From Hyphococcus sp. (lineage in GTDB: Bacteria > Pseudomonadota > Alphaproteobacteria > Caulobacterales > Parvularculaceae), in the NCBI GenBank assembly GCA_021776415.1, contig JAJFFY010000046.1:62001-126000 (forward strand): a stretch of 64,000 bases of DNA, read 5' to 3'. Below are positions 1-9,417 of the stretch, piece by piece (position 1 is the first letter of the stretch; every line of letters begins with the position of its first letter). The position numbers were made by a program, and so were the translations under genes. The notes beneath the pieces were generated by a model. The model saw only the letters and a list, made by a program, of their open reading frames with translations. It made no database searches and was not told the origin of the DNA.

Positions 1-32
1 TTAGAAAATTTTTGAATCAAAAGAGAAGCTCG

Positions 33-153
33 TCCTTCGCGACGATATGAGCATCTGTCGATGCCCATATCTCCTCAGGATGAGGGAGCAAGGGTTAAAA
101 AGCAAAATACCCTCTTCCTGAGGAGCGAACCGATAGGCTCGCGTCGCGAAGGA
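33..153. repeat. Imperfect nested inverted repeat (intergenic palindromic element)
   Basis: Outer arms tccttcgcgacg (33-44) / cgtcgcgaagga (142-153) are perfect reverse complements; inner arms cctcaggatgaggg (about 73-86) / ccctcttcctgagg (about 110-123) have one mismatch. Resembles 'CTCATCCTGAGGAGC...GTCTCGAAGGA' intergenic repeats common in alphaproteobacteria. Confidence 0.7.
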
Positions 154-189
154 TAAGCCGCCCCTTGACCAGATTAAAATGCAGACTTT

Positions 190-2073
190 TTACGTCGCCG
201 ACTTGCGCAAGAACGCGTCAAACATGATGACGCTCCACAGCTCATGCGCACAATTGCTGGCGCCGCTGCGGTGGTTTTGCACCATCTTCATGACATAACT
301 CTCATCAATAAGGCCGCACTCGCGCCATGCCATGGAGGCCTCAAGTCGGTCCAGCGGATTGGCGTCTTTAGCGCGCAACCAGGCGGCGACGGGAAAATCG
401 AAGCCTTGTTTCGTGCGGTTCAAAAATTCACGTCCAAGCCGCGGCGCCAATGCCTGTTTCAGGATACGTTTGCGCGCACCATGGTGGAGTTTGTATGATG
501 ACGGCAGCGTTCCGGCCCACTCCACCAGCCTGTGATCGAGCAAGGGCGGGCGAACCTCCAGCCCATGCGCCATGGACGCGCGGTCGGTTTTCATCAGCAT
601 ACGTCCCGGTAGCCAGGTCATGAGGTCGGTGTGCTGTGCGTTGGCCAAGGCGTCCCCGGTCTGCATATCGCTCATCGCCGCTGCAATAACGCTTTGCGGG
701 CGGTAGCCGTCAAGGCTTTGCCTGAGGTCCGGGTGCAACATCGCCCGCGCGCGTTCCGGCAGATTAATCGCAACCGCGGCTGCGTAGCCTTCTGCGCTAT
801 CGCGCCCGAGGGCCTGAAATGTGGTTTTAAACCGTAAGGCGCGCGGCGCGGCGTCGAGCTTTGGATATAGCGCGCCGGCGGGGCCGAAGACCGCACGCCG
901 AAGCCACAAAGGCGCGACGCGGCGAATTTTTTCCTCGCGCAAAAAAAATGGATATCGCCGGTAGCCGGCAAACTGCTCGTCGCCGCCATCGCCGCTCAGC
1001 GCCACCGTCACATGTTGGCGCACCAGCTTGGCGAGGATGTAGCTGGGTAAGGCCGACGGGTCCGCGAACGGCTCGTCATAGGCCGCCGCGACATCATCGA
1101 TCAGCGAGGCGTCTTGGATATTGATCGTATGTTCAAAATGCTCGGCGCTGAATTTTTCTGCGACGCCACGTGCGGCTGCACGTTCATCATGGGAGCGCTC
1201 ATTAAAGCCGATAGTGCAGGTAATAAAATTTTTACCCGCCTCATGCATCGAGGCGACAATGCCAGCGGAATCGACGCCGCCGGACAGGAACGCGCCCAAG
1301 GGAACGTCAGACATCATCTGCGCCGAGACGGCGTCGTCGAGGCGAGCGCGCAACGCTTCTACTGCATCGTTGAATGAAAGCGCGCTGTCGGTGGTAAAAT
1401 CCGGCCGCCAATATCGCTCAAGCACAACCGGGCGTCCGGGGCCAGCGGTTAAAATATGCGCAGGCGGCAGCTTGTGAATACTGCGATAAATCGATTTTGG
1501 ATCCGGCACGTAACCATAAAAGAAATAATCGGCCACCGCTGCCGGATTTAGGTCGGAAGATAAAAGGCCCGATGCAATCAGCGCGCTGGCTTCTGATGCA
1601 AATAACAAAAACCCGTCTTGCGTTTCGCCATAATAAAGCGGCTTTTCACCAAGCCGGTCGCGTGCGAGCGACAACCGGCGCGCGGCAGGGTCCCAGAAGG
1701 AAAACGCGAACATGCCGCGCAAGCGATGGACAAACTCCGTATTATGACGAGCCCAACCTTCGGCCAGAATTTCCGTGTCACTGCGGGTGCGCGCGGTGAA
1801 TCCGTTCTGCGTTAGGTCTCGCGCCAGCTCCTGGTAGTTATAAATCTCGCCGTTGAGCGAAAGCACGCCGCCGTTCTGGCTATGGAAAGGCTGGGCGCCG
1901 CCTTCGCGGTCGATGATGGCGAGGCGGCGATGACCGAAGCCGATGCCGGGCGCCGTCCAAAAACCTTCGCCGTCAGGGCCACGATGAGTGAGAGCATCGG
2001 TCATGCGCTTGAGCGCGGCACGGTCAACCTCGCGCGCGGCTTTTAAATCAACAATACCTGCGATGCCGCACAT
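190..2073 (-). CDS. Asparagine synthetase-type amidotransferase, probably exosortase-A-associated (XrtA/PEP-CTERM amidotransferase)
   Basis: N-terminal MCGIAGIVD class II glutaminase, SGGVDS ATP-pyrophosphatase motif; directly downstream of an exosortase gene. Confidence 0.85.
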   Translation of the reverse strand: MCGIAGIVDLKAAREVDRAALKRMTDALTHRGPDGEGFWTAPGIGFGHRRLAIIDREGGAQPFHSQNGGVLSLNGEIYNYQELARDLTQNGFTARTRSDTEILAEGWARHNTEFVHRLRGMFAFSFWDPAARRLSLARDRLGEKPLYYGETQDGFLLFASEASALIASGLLSSDLNPAAVADYFFYGYVPDPKSIYRSIHKLPPAHILTAGPGRPVVLERYWRPDFTTDSALSFNDAVEALRARLDDAVSAQMMSDVPLGAFLSGGVDSAGIVASMHEAGKNFITCTIGFNERSHDERAAARGVAEKFSAEHFEHTINIQDASLIDDVAAAYDEPFADPSALPSYILAKLVRQHVTVALSGDGGDEQFAGYRRYPFFLREEKIRRVAPLWLRRAVFGPAGALYPKLDAAPRALRFKTTFQALGRDSAEGYAAAVAINLPERARAMLHPDLRQSLDGYRPQSVIAAAMSDMQTGDALANAQHTDLMTWLPGRMLMKTDRASMAHGLEVRPPLLDHRLVEWAGTLPSSYKLHHGARKRILKQALAPRLGREFLNRTKQGFDFPVAAWLRAKDANPLDRLEASMAWRECGLIDESYVMKMVQNHRSGASNCAHELWSVIMFDAFLRKSAT

Positions 2074-2075
2074 GT

Positions 2076-3587
2076 TTATTGCCGGTCAATGCGTGAGCGC
2101 CATGCACCGAGCGGTTCAACGTCGCTGGTGAAGTTGCGCAGGGTGGCGACGGCGTTCGCCGGATCGCGGTTGTAGGACGCAGCGATAATGATCAGCCCGC
2201 CGGAGGGATTGCGTCCCGTCAGTTTTGCTTTTGCTTGCGCAAGTTTCATGCGCCAGCGTTCCAGAAATACCTCGCCGTCCAACCAATAGACCGTGACCGC
2301 CGCCAGCCGCCGACGTTCCGGCCCAGCTAGAATATCAATCCGCCGCGTCTTTGAAGTTCCGAACAGATAGATGACGGCGTCGTGCGCACCGATGCGGCGC
2401 CATGAGACGTCGGACCATGCGCGATTGTCGTAGTTGATAATCTCGCCGCCTTTGCGGTCATGGGTGAAATATCCGAGTGAGACATAAACGGTGTTGTTGG
2501 CGTTGACATAAGTCGCGCCGGCGGTGCGGTCCGCCTGGGGCAGGTGCGCGCGCCAGTTTTGCGCCGGCGGCAGAATGCGCCAGCCCGGCGCGTTTAACAG
2601 CGACAGGCTGACCGGCGCGGTTTTATCAACCGGGCGGTCGATTACGACGCTGGCATAGGCGGCGACGCCGACGATCATCGCGATCGCCGCAAGCATTGCC
2701 GGCAGGGCGCTGGCGCCGGGTTGTTGTGTGGGCGTCGATGGTTGCGACGTCGGGGCGTCCGCAAAGCGCCGCCCCACAGCGATCAATATCACAAACAACA
2801 ACGCGTAGAACATCCAGCCGATCAACAGATGGTCAGGCCCCACCGCCCATTGCATGTCGGTGAGGGTCGCGATCAATACCAGCATAAAAGCGCGCACGCC
2901 GTTTGCAAGGATGGCGAAGGCGGTTGCGAAGAGAAGAAAGCCAATGCGTTTGTGCAAGCTTTGAAACGACACATAGGCGAACACCGCCGCGATCATCAAC
3001 GCGGAAATCAGAAACCGAAACCCCGCGCAAGCCTCAGCAACTTCAAAGGCGCCAGCGGGCGTTCTGATAAGGTAGCCGTCGATAGAGACCGGCATGGAAA
3101 GCGCACTGAGCATCGCGACGACAATCTGTGCAGTAATGGTTTGCAGGCCAGGGACTATCGCTTCGCCAAACGGAACCATGAAATAGAGAAAGGCGAGGGG
3201 ATAGGCCCAGCTGCGCAAGACCCCGCCGCCATAGACGACACAGACGCTGCCGATGATGGTAGTGACGAGGGCGAATTGCTCGACCACCGCGACGCTGGCG
3301 GCATGACCCATCAGCCAAAGCGTTGCGCCAGCGACGATGATAAGAAAACCGGGCGCTCGGTTTGTGGGGGTGGCGGGTTTTGCCGATTTGGCGGTGATCA
3401 TCCACACCGCAATCGGTGCAACCAACACACCGTAATGATAGGACGACGACATCGCCCATGTTGTCGCCATATCGAGCGCGGTCGGGTGCAACAGGGCGAT
3501 GGCTGTAACGACAATAGCGCTAAAATAGACGATTGGCGTCGCCGCAATACTGCGATCGAGACTGGTATCAGTGGTTACGGCGGCCAT
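2076..3587 (-). CDS. xrtA: Exosortase A with C-terminal EpsI-like domain
   Basis: Multi-TM protein with EACAGFRFLISAL (exosortase Cys motif), NGVRAFMLVLIA (Arg) and DHLLIGWMFYALLF (His) signatures; C-terminal soluble EpsI-like region. Confidence 0.85.
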   Translation of the reverse strand: MAAVTTDTSLDRSIAATPIVYFSAIVVTAIALLHPTALDMATTWAMSSSYHYGVLVAPIAVWMITAKSAKPATPTNRAPGFLIIVAGATLWLMGHAASVAVVEQFALVTTIIGSVCVVYGGGVLRSWAYPLAFLYFMVPFGEAIVPGLQTITAQIVVAMLSALSMPVSIDGYLIRTPAGAFEVAEACAGFRFLISALMIAAVFAYVSFQSLHKRIGFLLFATAFAILANGVRAFMLVLIATLTDMQWAVGPDHLLIGWMFYALLFVILIAVGRRFADAPTSQPSTPTQQPGASALPAMLAAIAMIVGVAAYASVVIDRPVDKTAPVSLSLLNAPGWRILPPAQNWRAHLPQADRTAGATYVNANNTVYVSLGYFTHDRKGGEIINYDNRAWSDVSWRRIGAHDAVIYLFGTSKTRRIDILAGPERRRLAAVTVYWLDGEVFLERWRMKLAQAKAKLTGRNPSGGLIIIAASYNRDPANAVATLRNFTSDVEPLGAWRSRIDRQ

Positions 3588-3684
3588 GCATCACCGGGCT
3601 GCAATTGGCCGGCCAGACTAGCGGTTTCGCGTTTCGGCTTTGTTAACTATGATCCTGGCTTGGCCTGATCCGCCCTGTTTACGC

Positions 3685-4512
3685 TCAATCTTTATTATCT
3701 TCTGCTACGCGGTTTCCGAAAAGCTCATAATGCCTTGCTGCAATCTGCGGCCAAAGCGAGGCTGCTTCCGGAAGGTCGATGCCAAACTGTTGTTTGAGGC
3801 AGGAGACAAGCGCTTCTCCTGATGGCAACACGGCCTCCTCTACGCCATCGGCTTTTATCGTTTTCAATAGGCGGCCACGCAACACAACGTGACGGTCCGG
3901 GCGCCGCATTTGAGCCGTCAGTGTGCGCCGAAATGGAGAATTGTCATCTGTTTGAAGTGTGATGTTTATCGCTTCGAAGTGGTTGGCTTTGACTGGAACC
4001 GGCTGAAAATCAAAAGAAACCGGCTCTCCATTTGCGGTTTCGGTGAACCGATAATACCCCGCGTCTTCCTTCGAGAGGTCGATTGTGTATGGCGGTTGCA
4101 CGGCTTTCACCGGCGCCATAGGCAGCGATTGGAAAAGGCTCCCGCCGAAGCCCACATCGACAAACAGTGGCTCGCGACATTCGACCAGAAGGAATTTGTG
4201 GTCGGCTGGGGCGCTGCGCGCGGAACCATTGTGCCCCACATGCCCAGCGAGATAACCAACCTTGAAACCGATCTCTGACAAGGCCCAGCCGAACAGTGTG
4301 TTGACTTCGAAACACCAACCGCCGCGTTGTTGCTCGACAATCTTTTTGTATGCGGATTGCACATCTGTTGAAACATGTGCGCCAAGTTGTTGGTCCAGGT
4401 TTTCAAACGGCACGCGTCGCAAATGGGCCTGCATCAGCGCATCGAGCGTCGTCCGATCCGATCGTGGATCGCCAGTAAATTCAATTCGATTGAGATAGGC
4501 GCTAAGCTCCAT
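3685..4512 (-). CDS. Arylamine N-acetyltransferase
   Basis: RVPFENLD, RGGWCFEVN (catalytic Cys), DHKFLLVE (His), FVDVGFGG (Asp): NAT catalytic triad. Confidence 0.9.
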   Translation of the reverse strand: MELSAYLNRIEFTGDPRSDRTTLDALMQAHLRRVPFENLDQQLGAHVSTDVQSAYKKIVEQQRGGWCFEVNTLFGWALSEIGFKVGYLAGHVGHNGSARSAPADHKFLLVECREPLFVDVGFGGSLFQSLPMAPVKAVQPPYTIDLSKEDAGYYRFTETANGEPVSFDFQPVPVKANHFEAINITLQTDDNSPFRRTLTAQMRRPDRHVVLRGRLLKTIKADGVEEAVLPSGEALVSCLKQQFGIDLPEAASLWPQIAARHYELFGNRVAEDNKD

Positions 4513-4590
4513 TTGATCTCTCTAGAGATTTTCTCAATCCATGACGGGTCAGACCCAAATGCTGCGAGTTGTTGACAGGGGCCCGTATCC

Positions 4591-6537
4591 CTATCGGTTC
4601 TTACGCCCTTCAATCAGCGCATCGACAACGCCGGGGTCAGCCAAAGTCGAAATATCTCCGAGTGAGGAGAACTCATTCTCGGCGATTTTACGTAAAATGC
4701 GGCGCATGATTTTTCCCGAGCGGGTCTTAGGCAGCGCTGGCGTGAAGTGAATGAGGTCGGGCTTGGCGAACGGGCCGATATCCTGGCGCACGGCGGCGAC
4801 CAGTTCCTGCTCAAGCGCGGCGTCCGGCTCAACGCCTTCCATCAATGTCACATAGGCGTAAATACCCTGGCCTTTGACGTCGTGGGGATAGCCGACGACG
4901 GCGGCCTCGGCGACACTGGGGTGGGCGACCAGGGCGCTTTCGACTTCCGCTGTGCCCATCCGATGGCCGGAGACATTTAAGACGTCATCAACGCGGCCGG
5001 TGATCCAGTAATAGCCGTCCGCATCGCGCCGGGCGCCGTCGCCGGTGAAATACATGCCGGGATAGGTTTTGAAATAAGTATCGACAAACCGTTGGTGATC
5101 GCCATAGACGGAGCGCATCTGTCCGGGCCAGGACTCTGTGATGACGAGATTTCCTTCCGCCTCGCCTTCAAGGATATTACCTTCCCCATCGACCAGCGCC
5201 GGCAAAATGCCAGGAAGCGGATGCGTTGCTGAGCCCGGTTTCAAATCGGTCGCCCCCGGTAACGGCGACAACAAAATGCCGCCGGTCTCGGTCTGCCACC
5301 AAGTGTCTACAATCGGCAGCTTGGCGTCGCCGATAACGCGGTAATACCACAGCCACGCTTCCGGATTAATCGGCTCGCCGACCGTGCCGAGCAGACGCAA
5401 GGACGAGCGGTCGGTGCAAGTCACATGCGCGTCGCCTTCGCGCATCAGCGCCCGGAGCGCCGTCGGCGCAGTGTAGAAGATGTTGACGTCGTGCTTTTCA
5501 ATCACCTGCCAGAAGCGCGATGCATCAGGATAGGTCGGCACGCCTTCAAACATCAGCGTGGTTGCGCCATTGGCCAGCGGGCCATAGACAATATAGGTGT
5601 GGCCGGTGACCCAGCCGACATCAGCCGTACACCAATAAATCTCGCCAGGCCGGTAGTCGAAGACAATTTCGTGAGTGTAGGCGGCAAAGGTGAGGTAGCC
5701 GCCGGTGGTGTGAAGGATGCCTTTTGGCTTGCCGGTGGAGCCGGAGGTGTAGAGGATAAACAAAGGGTCTTCCGCGCCCATCGTTTCCGCCGGGCAATCG
5801 GGAGAAACGTCGCCGCGGGCCTCGCCATACCAGAACAGATCGCGGCCCGGCTTCATATGAACTTCTGCATTGGTGCGCTCCACAGTTAACACCAGACGCA
5901 CATCCGGCGTTTGTTCCAGCGCCTTGTCGACATTGGCTTTCAGAGGCACGGGTTTGCCTCCGCGCACGCCCTCATCGGCGGTGATCACTGCAACCGCGCC
6001 GCAATCAATAATCCGGTTGGCCAGCGCTTCCGGCGAGAAGCCGCCAAACACCACCGAGTGCACCGCGCCGATACGCGCGCAGGCAAGCATCGCGTAGGTC
6101 GCTTCCGGGATCATCGGCATATAAATCACCACCCGGTCGCCGCGATTGACGCCGCGGGCTTTGAGAAGATTGGCCATCCGGCAGGTTTCTTCAAATGCCT
6201 CGCCATAAGTGATTTTTTTGTCGGTATTCGGATCATCGCCCTCCCAGATGATGGCGGTATCGTTTGCGCGTGCGGGCAGGTGGCGGTCGAGGCAGTTGAC
6301 GCAGGCGTTTAGCTCGCCGTCATAGAACCATTTGATGTGGAGATCGTCAGCGTCGAAAGATGTGTCCTTGACCTTGGTGAATGGCTTGATCCAGTCGATG
6401 CGTGCAGCCACGCCTGACCAAAAGCCTTCCGGGTCCGCTGCGGCCGCGGCGCGCAGGGCCTTGGCTTTGGCCGCGTCGATAAGACTGTCTTTGGCTGCGC
6501 TGTCGCTCACTTTGATGATTGTGTCGTGGGCGGTCAT
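4591..6537 (-). CDS. acs: Acetyl-CoA synthetase
   Basis: [33 protein letters not shown] motifs; full-length 648 aa. Confidence 0.95.
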   Translation of the reverse strand: MTAHDTIIKVSDSAAKDSLIDAAKAKALRAAAAADPEGFWSGVAARIDWIKPFTKVKDTSFDADDLHIKWFYDGELNACVNCLDRHLPARANDTAIIWEGDDPNTDKKITYGEAFEETCRMANLLKARGVNRGDRVVIYMPMIPEATYAMLACARIGAVHSVVFGGFSPEALANRIIDCGAVAVITADEGVRGGKPVPLKANVDKALEQTPDVRLVLTVERTNAEVHMKPGRDLFWYGEARGDVSPDCPAETMGAEDPLFILYTSGSTGKPKGILHTTGGYLTFAAYTHEIVFDYRPGEIYWCTADVGWVTGHTYIVYGPLANGATTLMFEGVPTYPDASRFWQVIEKHDVNIFYTAPTALRALMREGDAHVTCTDRSSLRLLGTVGEPINPEAWLWYYRVIGDAKLPIVDTWWQTETGGILLSPLPGATDLKPGSATHPLPGILPALVDGEGNILEGEAEGNLVITESWPGQMRSVYGDHQRFVDTYFKTYPGMYFTGDGARRDADGYYWITGRVDDVLNVSGHRMGTAEVESALVAHPSVAEAAVVGYPHDVKGQGIYAYVTLMEGVEPDAALEQELVAAVRQDIGPFAKPDLIHFTPALPKTRSGKIMRRILRKIAENEFSSLGDISTLADPGVVDALIEGRKNR

Positions 6538-6640
6538 GGATTTCTCCTTCGCTTTTTCGATGAGAACTTATGCGAAGGCGCGGCCAAGCGCAAAGGCGGC
6601 TGATGGCCGCATTCACTACATTTTGTTGAAGTAAGCCGCT

Positions 6641-8017
6641 TTAGTTAGAGACCGGCTCAGCATCCGCTGCGACGAAGCAGGAAACGCCCTTGTCATCAAG
6701 CTCGGCGCAGGCCGTAGCGGCTTCGATTTCGGACAGGTTCATGAAGCGCGCGCGATATAGCGTCGATCCATCCTCGCGCGGGGCCGGGATGACGGCGCGG
6801 GTGCGGTTGGTCAAGCCGCCTTTGATGGCCGCAGCTTCGAGTTCCTGCTGCGCCAGCTGCTTGGTCGAATAGGCGCCGATTTGCACCGTCCAGTTGAACT
6901 CGTTGACATATTGGCGGTCGCCTTCGCCAATAAAGCCTGCATCGCCATCAAGCGCGGCGATACGGGTGCGTTCAAACTCGTTGAAGTCATCGGTGTCTGC
7001 CGCCGCGATCAAGACGCCAAGGCGATCATCGGCGGGCGGGGCCGCCAGCGTCGGACGAACCAGTGCGGCGGTCATAATCTCGCGGCGTAACTGATCTTTT
7101 TTCACCGCCGCGTCGTTTGCGTCTTGCTCCAGCTTGGCAAGCAGGGTCGGCTTGATCCGTGGCGACGGTTTTTTACGGTGAAGCGCGGCGACCAGCATGG
7201 GTTTGCGTTTGATGGAAGCGAACGCCTTATTGAGTATATCGCGCATATGCCGATCGCGACTGCGCGATGAGCGCCCGCCCAGAACGACGCCGATGAGGCG
7301 GTTTTCGCCCTTCATGGCTGTGGTCACAAGGTTAAAACCAGAGCGGCGGGTATAGCCGGTTTTGATCCCGTCAGCGCCGTCGTAGGTTTTGACCAGCCGG
7401 TTATGCGACGCATAGGTGCGTCCGCCCCAGGTGAAGCTCTTGGCGCTGAAATAATGATAATATTGCGGAAAGTCCTGAACCACGCGCTGGCCGAGGATCG
7501 CCATGTCCCGGGCAGTGGTGACCTGTTTGGAATTTGGCAAGCCAGAGGCATTGCGAAACCGCGTTCGCGTCATGTCGAGTGCGCGCGCCTTCGCCGTCAT
7601 TTTTTTGGCGAACCGCCATTCCGAACCAGAGATATGTTCGGCGACAACCGCGGCGACGTCATTGGCGGATTTCACCACCAGTGCTTCAATCGCAGTCTCC
7701 ACAGTGATCGTTGAACCCGCTTTGAGACCAAGTTTCGATGGCGGCTGTCCGGCGGCGCGGGCGGAAACCTTGAGCTTTGATTTCAGCGTTAACTTGCCGG
7801 CGTCCAGTTCATCGAACAACAGATAGAGCGTCATCATCTTGGTTAAGGAAGCGGGGTATCGCCGCGCGGTGGAATAGCGGTCGAACAGAACATCGCCAGT
7901 ATCGGCGTGGATCACATAGGCGGCGTATTTGGAATTTGCGTGTGCCGGCGCGCTGGAAAACGCCGCGAGCGTGAACATCGCTCCGAGAATGATTACACAA
8001 CGAATAACCCAGCCCAT
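6641..8017 (-). CDS. D-alanyl-D-alanine carboxypeptidase (S11 family) with C-terminal SPOR domain
   Basis: ASLTKMMTLY (SxxK), KSANDVA (SxN), DGIKTGYT (KTG); SPOR-like C-terminus (FNWTVQIGAYSTKQLAQ). Start refined to ATG at 8017 (MGWVIRC signal peptide). Confidence 0.88.
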   Translation of the reverse strand: MGWVIRCVIILGAMFTLAAFSSAPAHANSKYAAYVIHADTGDVLFDRYSTARRYPASLTKMMTLYLLFDELDAGKLTLKSKLKVSARAAGQPPSKLGLKAGSTITVETAIEALVVKSANDVAAVVAEHISGSEWRFAKKMTAKARALDMTRTRFRNASGLPNSKQVTTARDMAILGQRVVQDFPQYYHYFSAKSFTWGGRTYASHNRLVKTYDGADGIKTGYTRRSGFNLVTTAMKGENRLIGVVLGGRSSRSRDRHMRDILNKAFASIKRKPMLVAALHRKKPSPRIKPTLLAKLEQDANDAAVKKDQLRREIMTAALVRPTLAAPPADDRLGVLIAAADTDDFNEFERTRIAALDGDAGFIGEGDRQYVNEFNWTVQIGAYSTKQLAQQELEAAAIKGGLTNRTRAVIPAPREDGSTLYRARFMNLSEIEAATACAELDDKGVSCFVAADAEPVSN

Positions 8018-8242
8018 AATGCGACCCTCGCCCATTCCGGCATGCATTTCAACATTTCGAGTGACGCCGCCCCGAAAATCCACGCGCCCGCTAGCCATCC
8101 GGCCGAGAACTCAGGCTTGAGCCCGACCCAGGCCCTGACAGAGCAAGGCCCATGCCGCAGGGTGCGCTTCAGCGAATGGAGCATGCAAGTGCGTGGTAAA
8201 CGCTTCGTTAATGATAAAGCCCGTTAACCTGTCCAAATGTTA

Positions 8243-8303
8243 TTGTGCGGCGCAACATAATCCTTGACAGCCCGGGGATGGTTGCATATGTTGCATTGCA
8301 CAA
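8243..8303 (+). promoter_or_regulatory. Phasin promoter with paired inverted operators
   Basis: TTGACA (8264-8269), 17-bp spacer, TATGTT (8287-8292); TTGTGCggcGCAACA at 8243-8257 (+) and the same half-sites on the minus strand at 8289-8303 (TGTTGCattGCACAA). Confidence 0.6.
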
Positions 8304-8370
8304 TACGTAGATGATCTTAAAATAACAACAAAATCAAATCACTACGTTATTTGACATTCAGGAGAAGAAA

Positions 8371-8817
8371 ATGACGACGGCGAAAAAAACGGCACAAGAT
8401 GCAAACCCTTTTGAAGCGATGACGGCTATCAATCCAGATACATTCAAGGCTGGTTACGAAAAATTCGCCGAAAGCATGGCTGTGATGGCTGATTTCCAAA
8501 AGGGATCGCTTGAAGCGATGATGGCTTCTGCAAACGCGTTTGCGAAAGGCGCTGAAAAACTGGCTGCGGAACAGTCCGAGTTTTTCAAAACTGCATACGA
8601 AACCAGCGTTGAGACAGCAAAAGCAGCGACCAACGCCAAAAGCCCTCAGGAATCGGTTGAGATCAATAGCGATTACGCCCGCAGCGCGATCGAAAAAAAT
8701 CTTGGTCAGGCGAGCAAAGTTGCTGATTTGTGGATTGAAACCACCAAACAAACGGTCGAGCCTTTGACGGTGCGTTACAGCGAAATGGTTGAAAAAATTC
8801 AATCTTTCCGCCCGTAA
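8371..8817 (+). CDS. Phasin family protein
   Basis: Helical about 150 aa protein with MADFQKGSLEAMMASANAFAKGAEKLAAEQSEFFKTAYETSVETAKAATNAKSPQE, typical phasin_2 composition. Confidence 0.85.
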   Translation: MTTAKKTAQDANPFEAMTAINPDTFKAGYEKFAESMAVMADFQKGSLEAMMASANAFAKGAEKLAAEQSEFFKTAYETSVETAKAATNAKSPQESVEINSDYARSAIEKNLGQASKVADLWIETTKQTVEPLTVRYSEMVEKIQSFRP

Positions 8818-8871
8818 GATCGGGAAAAGTCCCTAACAGTTTCAGTTAGTTGCGTATTTGCGTAACAGAAT

Positions 8872-8898
8872 ACCCGGCGGGCGACCGCCGGGTTTTTT
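8872..8898 (+). terminator. Rho-independent terminator downstream of the phasin gene
   Basis: acccggcgg-gcga-ccgccgggt followed by ttttttg. Confidence 0.85.
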
Positions 8899-9078
8899 GT
8901 TGGTTGGGTTTGGGCGTGCACTGCCCTATCGGGGATAAAAAGACTGTGATTTCAGTTTTCTCAATTGGAAAATGTGAATTTGCGTCTTTTCAACCAAATA
9001 CGGTTACTTATCTTAAGCATGAACCCGCCGGCGCAGATTGCTGCGTTGCGGCGGCATCAGGATTTGAATGAGAATGAT

Positions 9079-9414
9079 ATGTCTGACGACCACGAACATG
9101 ACGATGACCGCGAGCCCGGCCAGGGTGTTGGCGTTGCCTCGAAGACGGCGCCGAAAACCAAGCGTCCCTCGCTTTACAAAGTGATGCTCCTCAACGACGA
9201 TTATACGCCTCAGGAATTCGTGGTGTGGCTGCTTCAGGCGGTTTTCAAGCGGGCGCCGGAGGAGGCGATGCGGATTATGATGCATGTTCACAATAGCGGC
9301 GTCGGGATTTGCGGCGTCTACACCTATGAGGTCGCGGAAACCAAAGTGGTGCAGGTGATGGAGCTGTCGCGGCGTAACCAGCATCCGCTACAATGTATGA
9401 TGGAACGGGAGTAA
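9079..9414 (+). CDS. clpS: ATP-dependent Clp protease adaptor ClpS
   Basis: [25 protein letters not shown]...[17 protein letters not shown]; immediately upstream of clpA. ATG at 9079 preferred over the longer ORF start at 8965. Confidence 0.93.
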   Translation: MSDDHEHDDDREPGQGVGVASKTAPKTKRPSLYKVMLLNDDYTPQEFVVWLLQAVFKRAPEEAMRIMMHVHNSGVGICGVYTYEVAETKVVQVMELSRRNQHPLQCMMERE

Positions 9415-9417
9415 ACA

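Noticed and set aside
2721-3668. 315 aa plus-strand ORF, His/Arg-rich
   Set aside because: Antisense to xrtA; low-complexity composition typical of shadow ORFs in GC-rich DNA.
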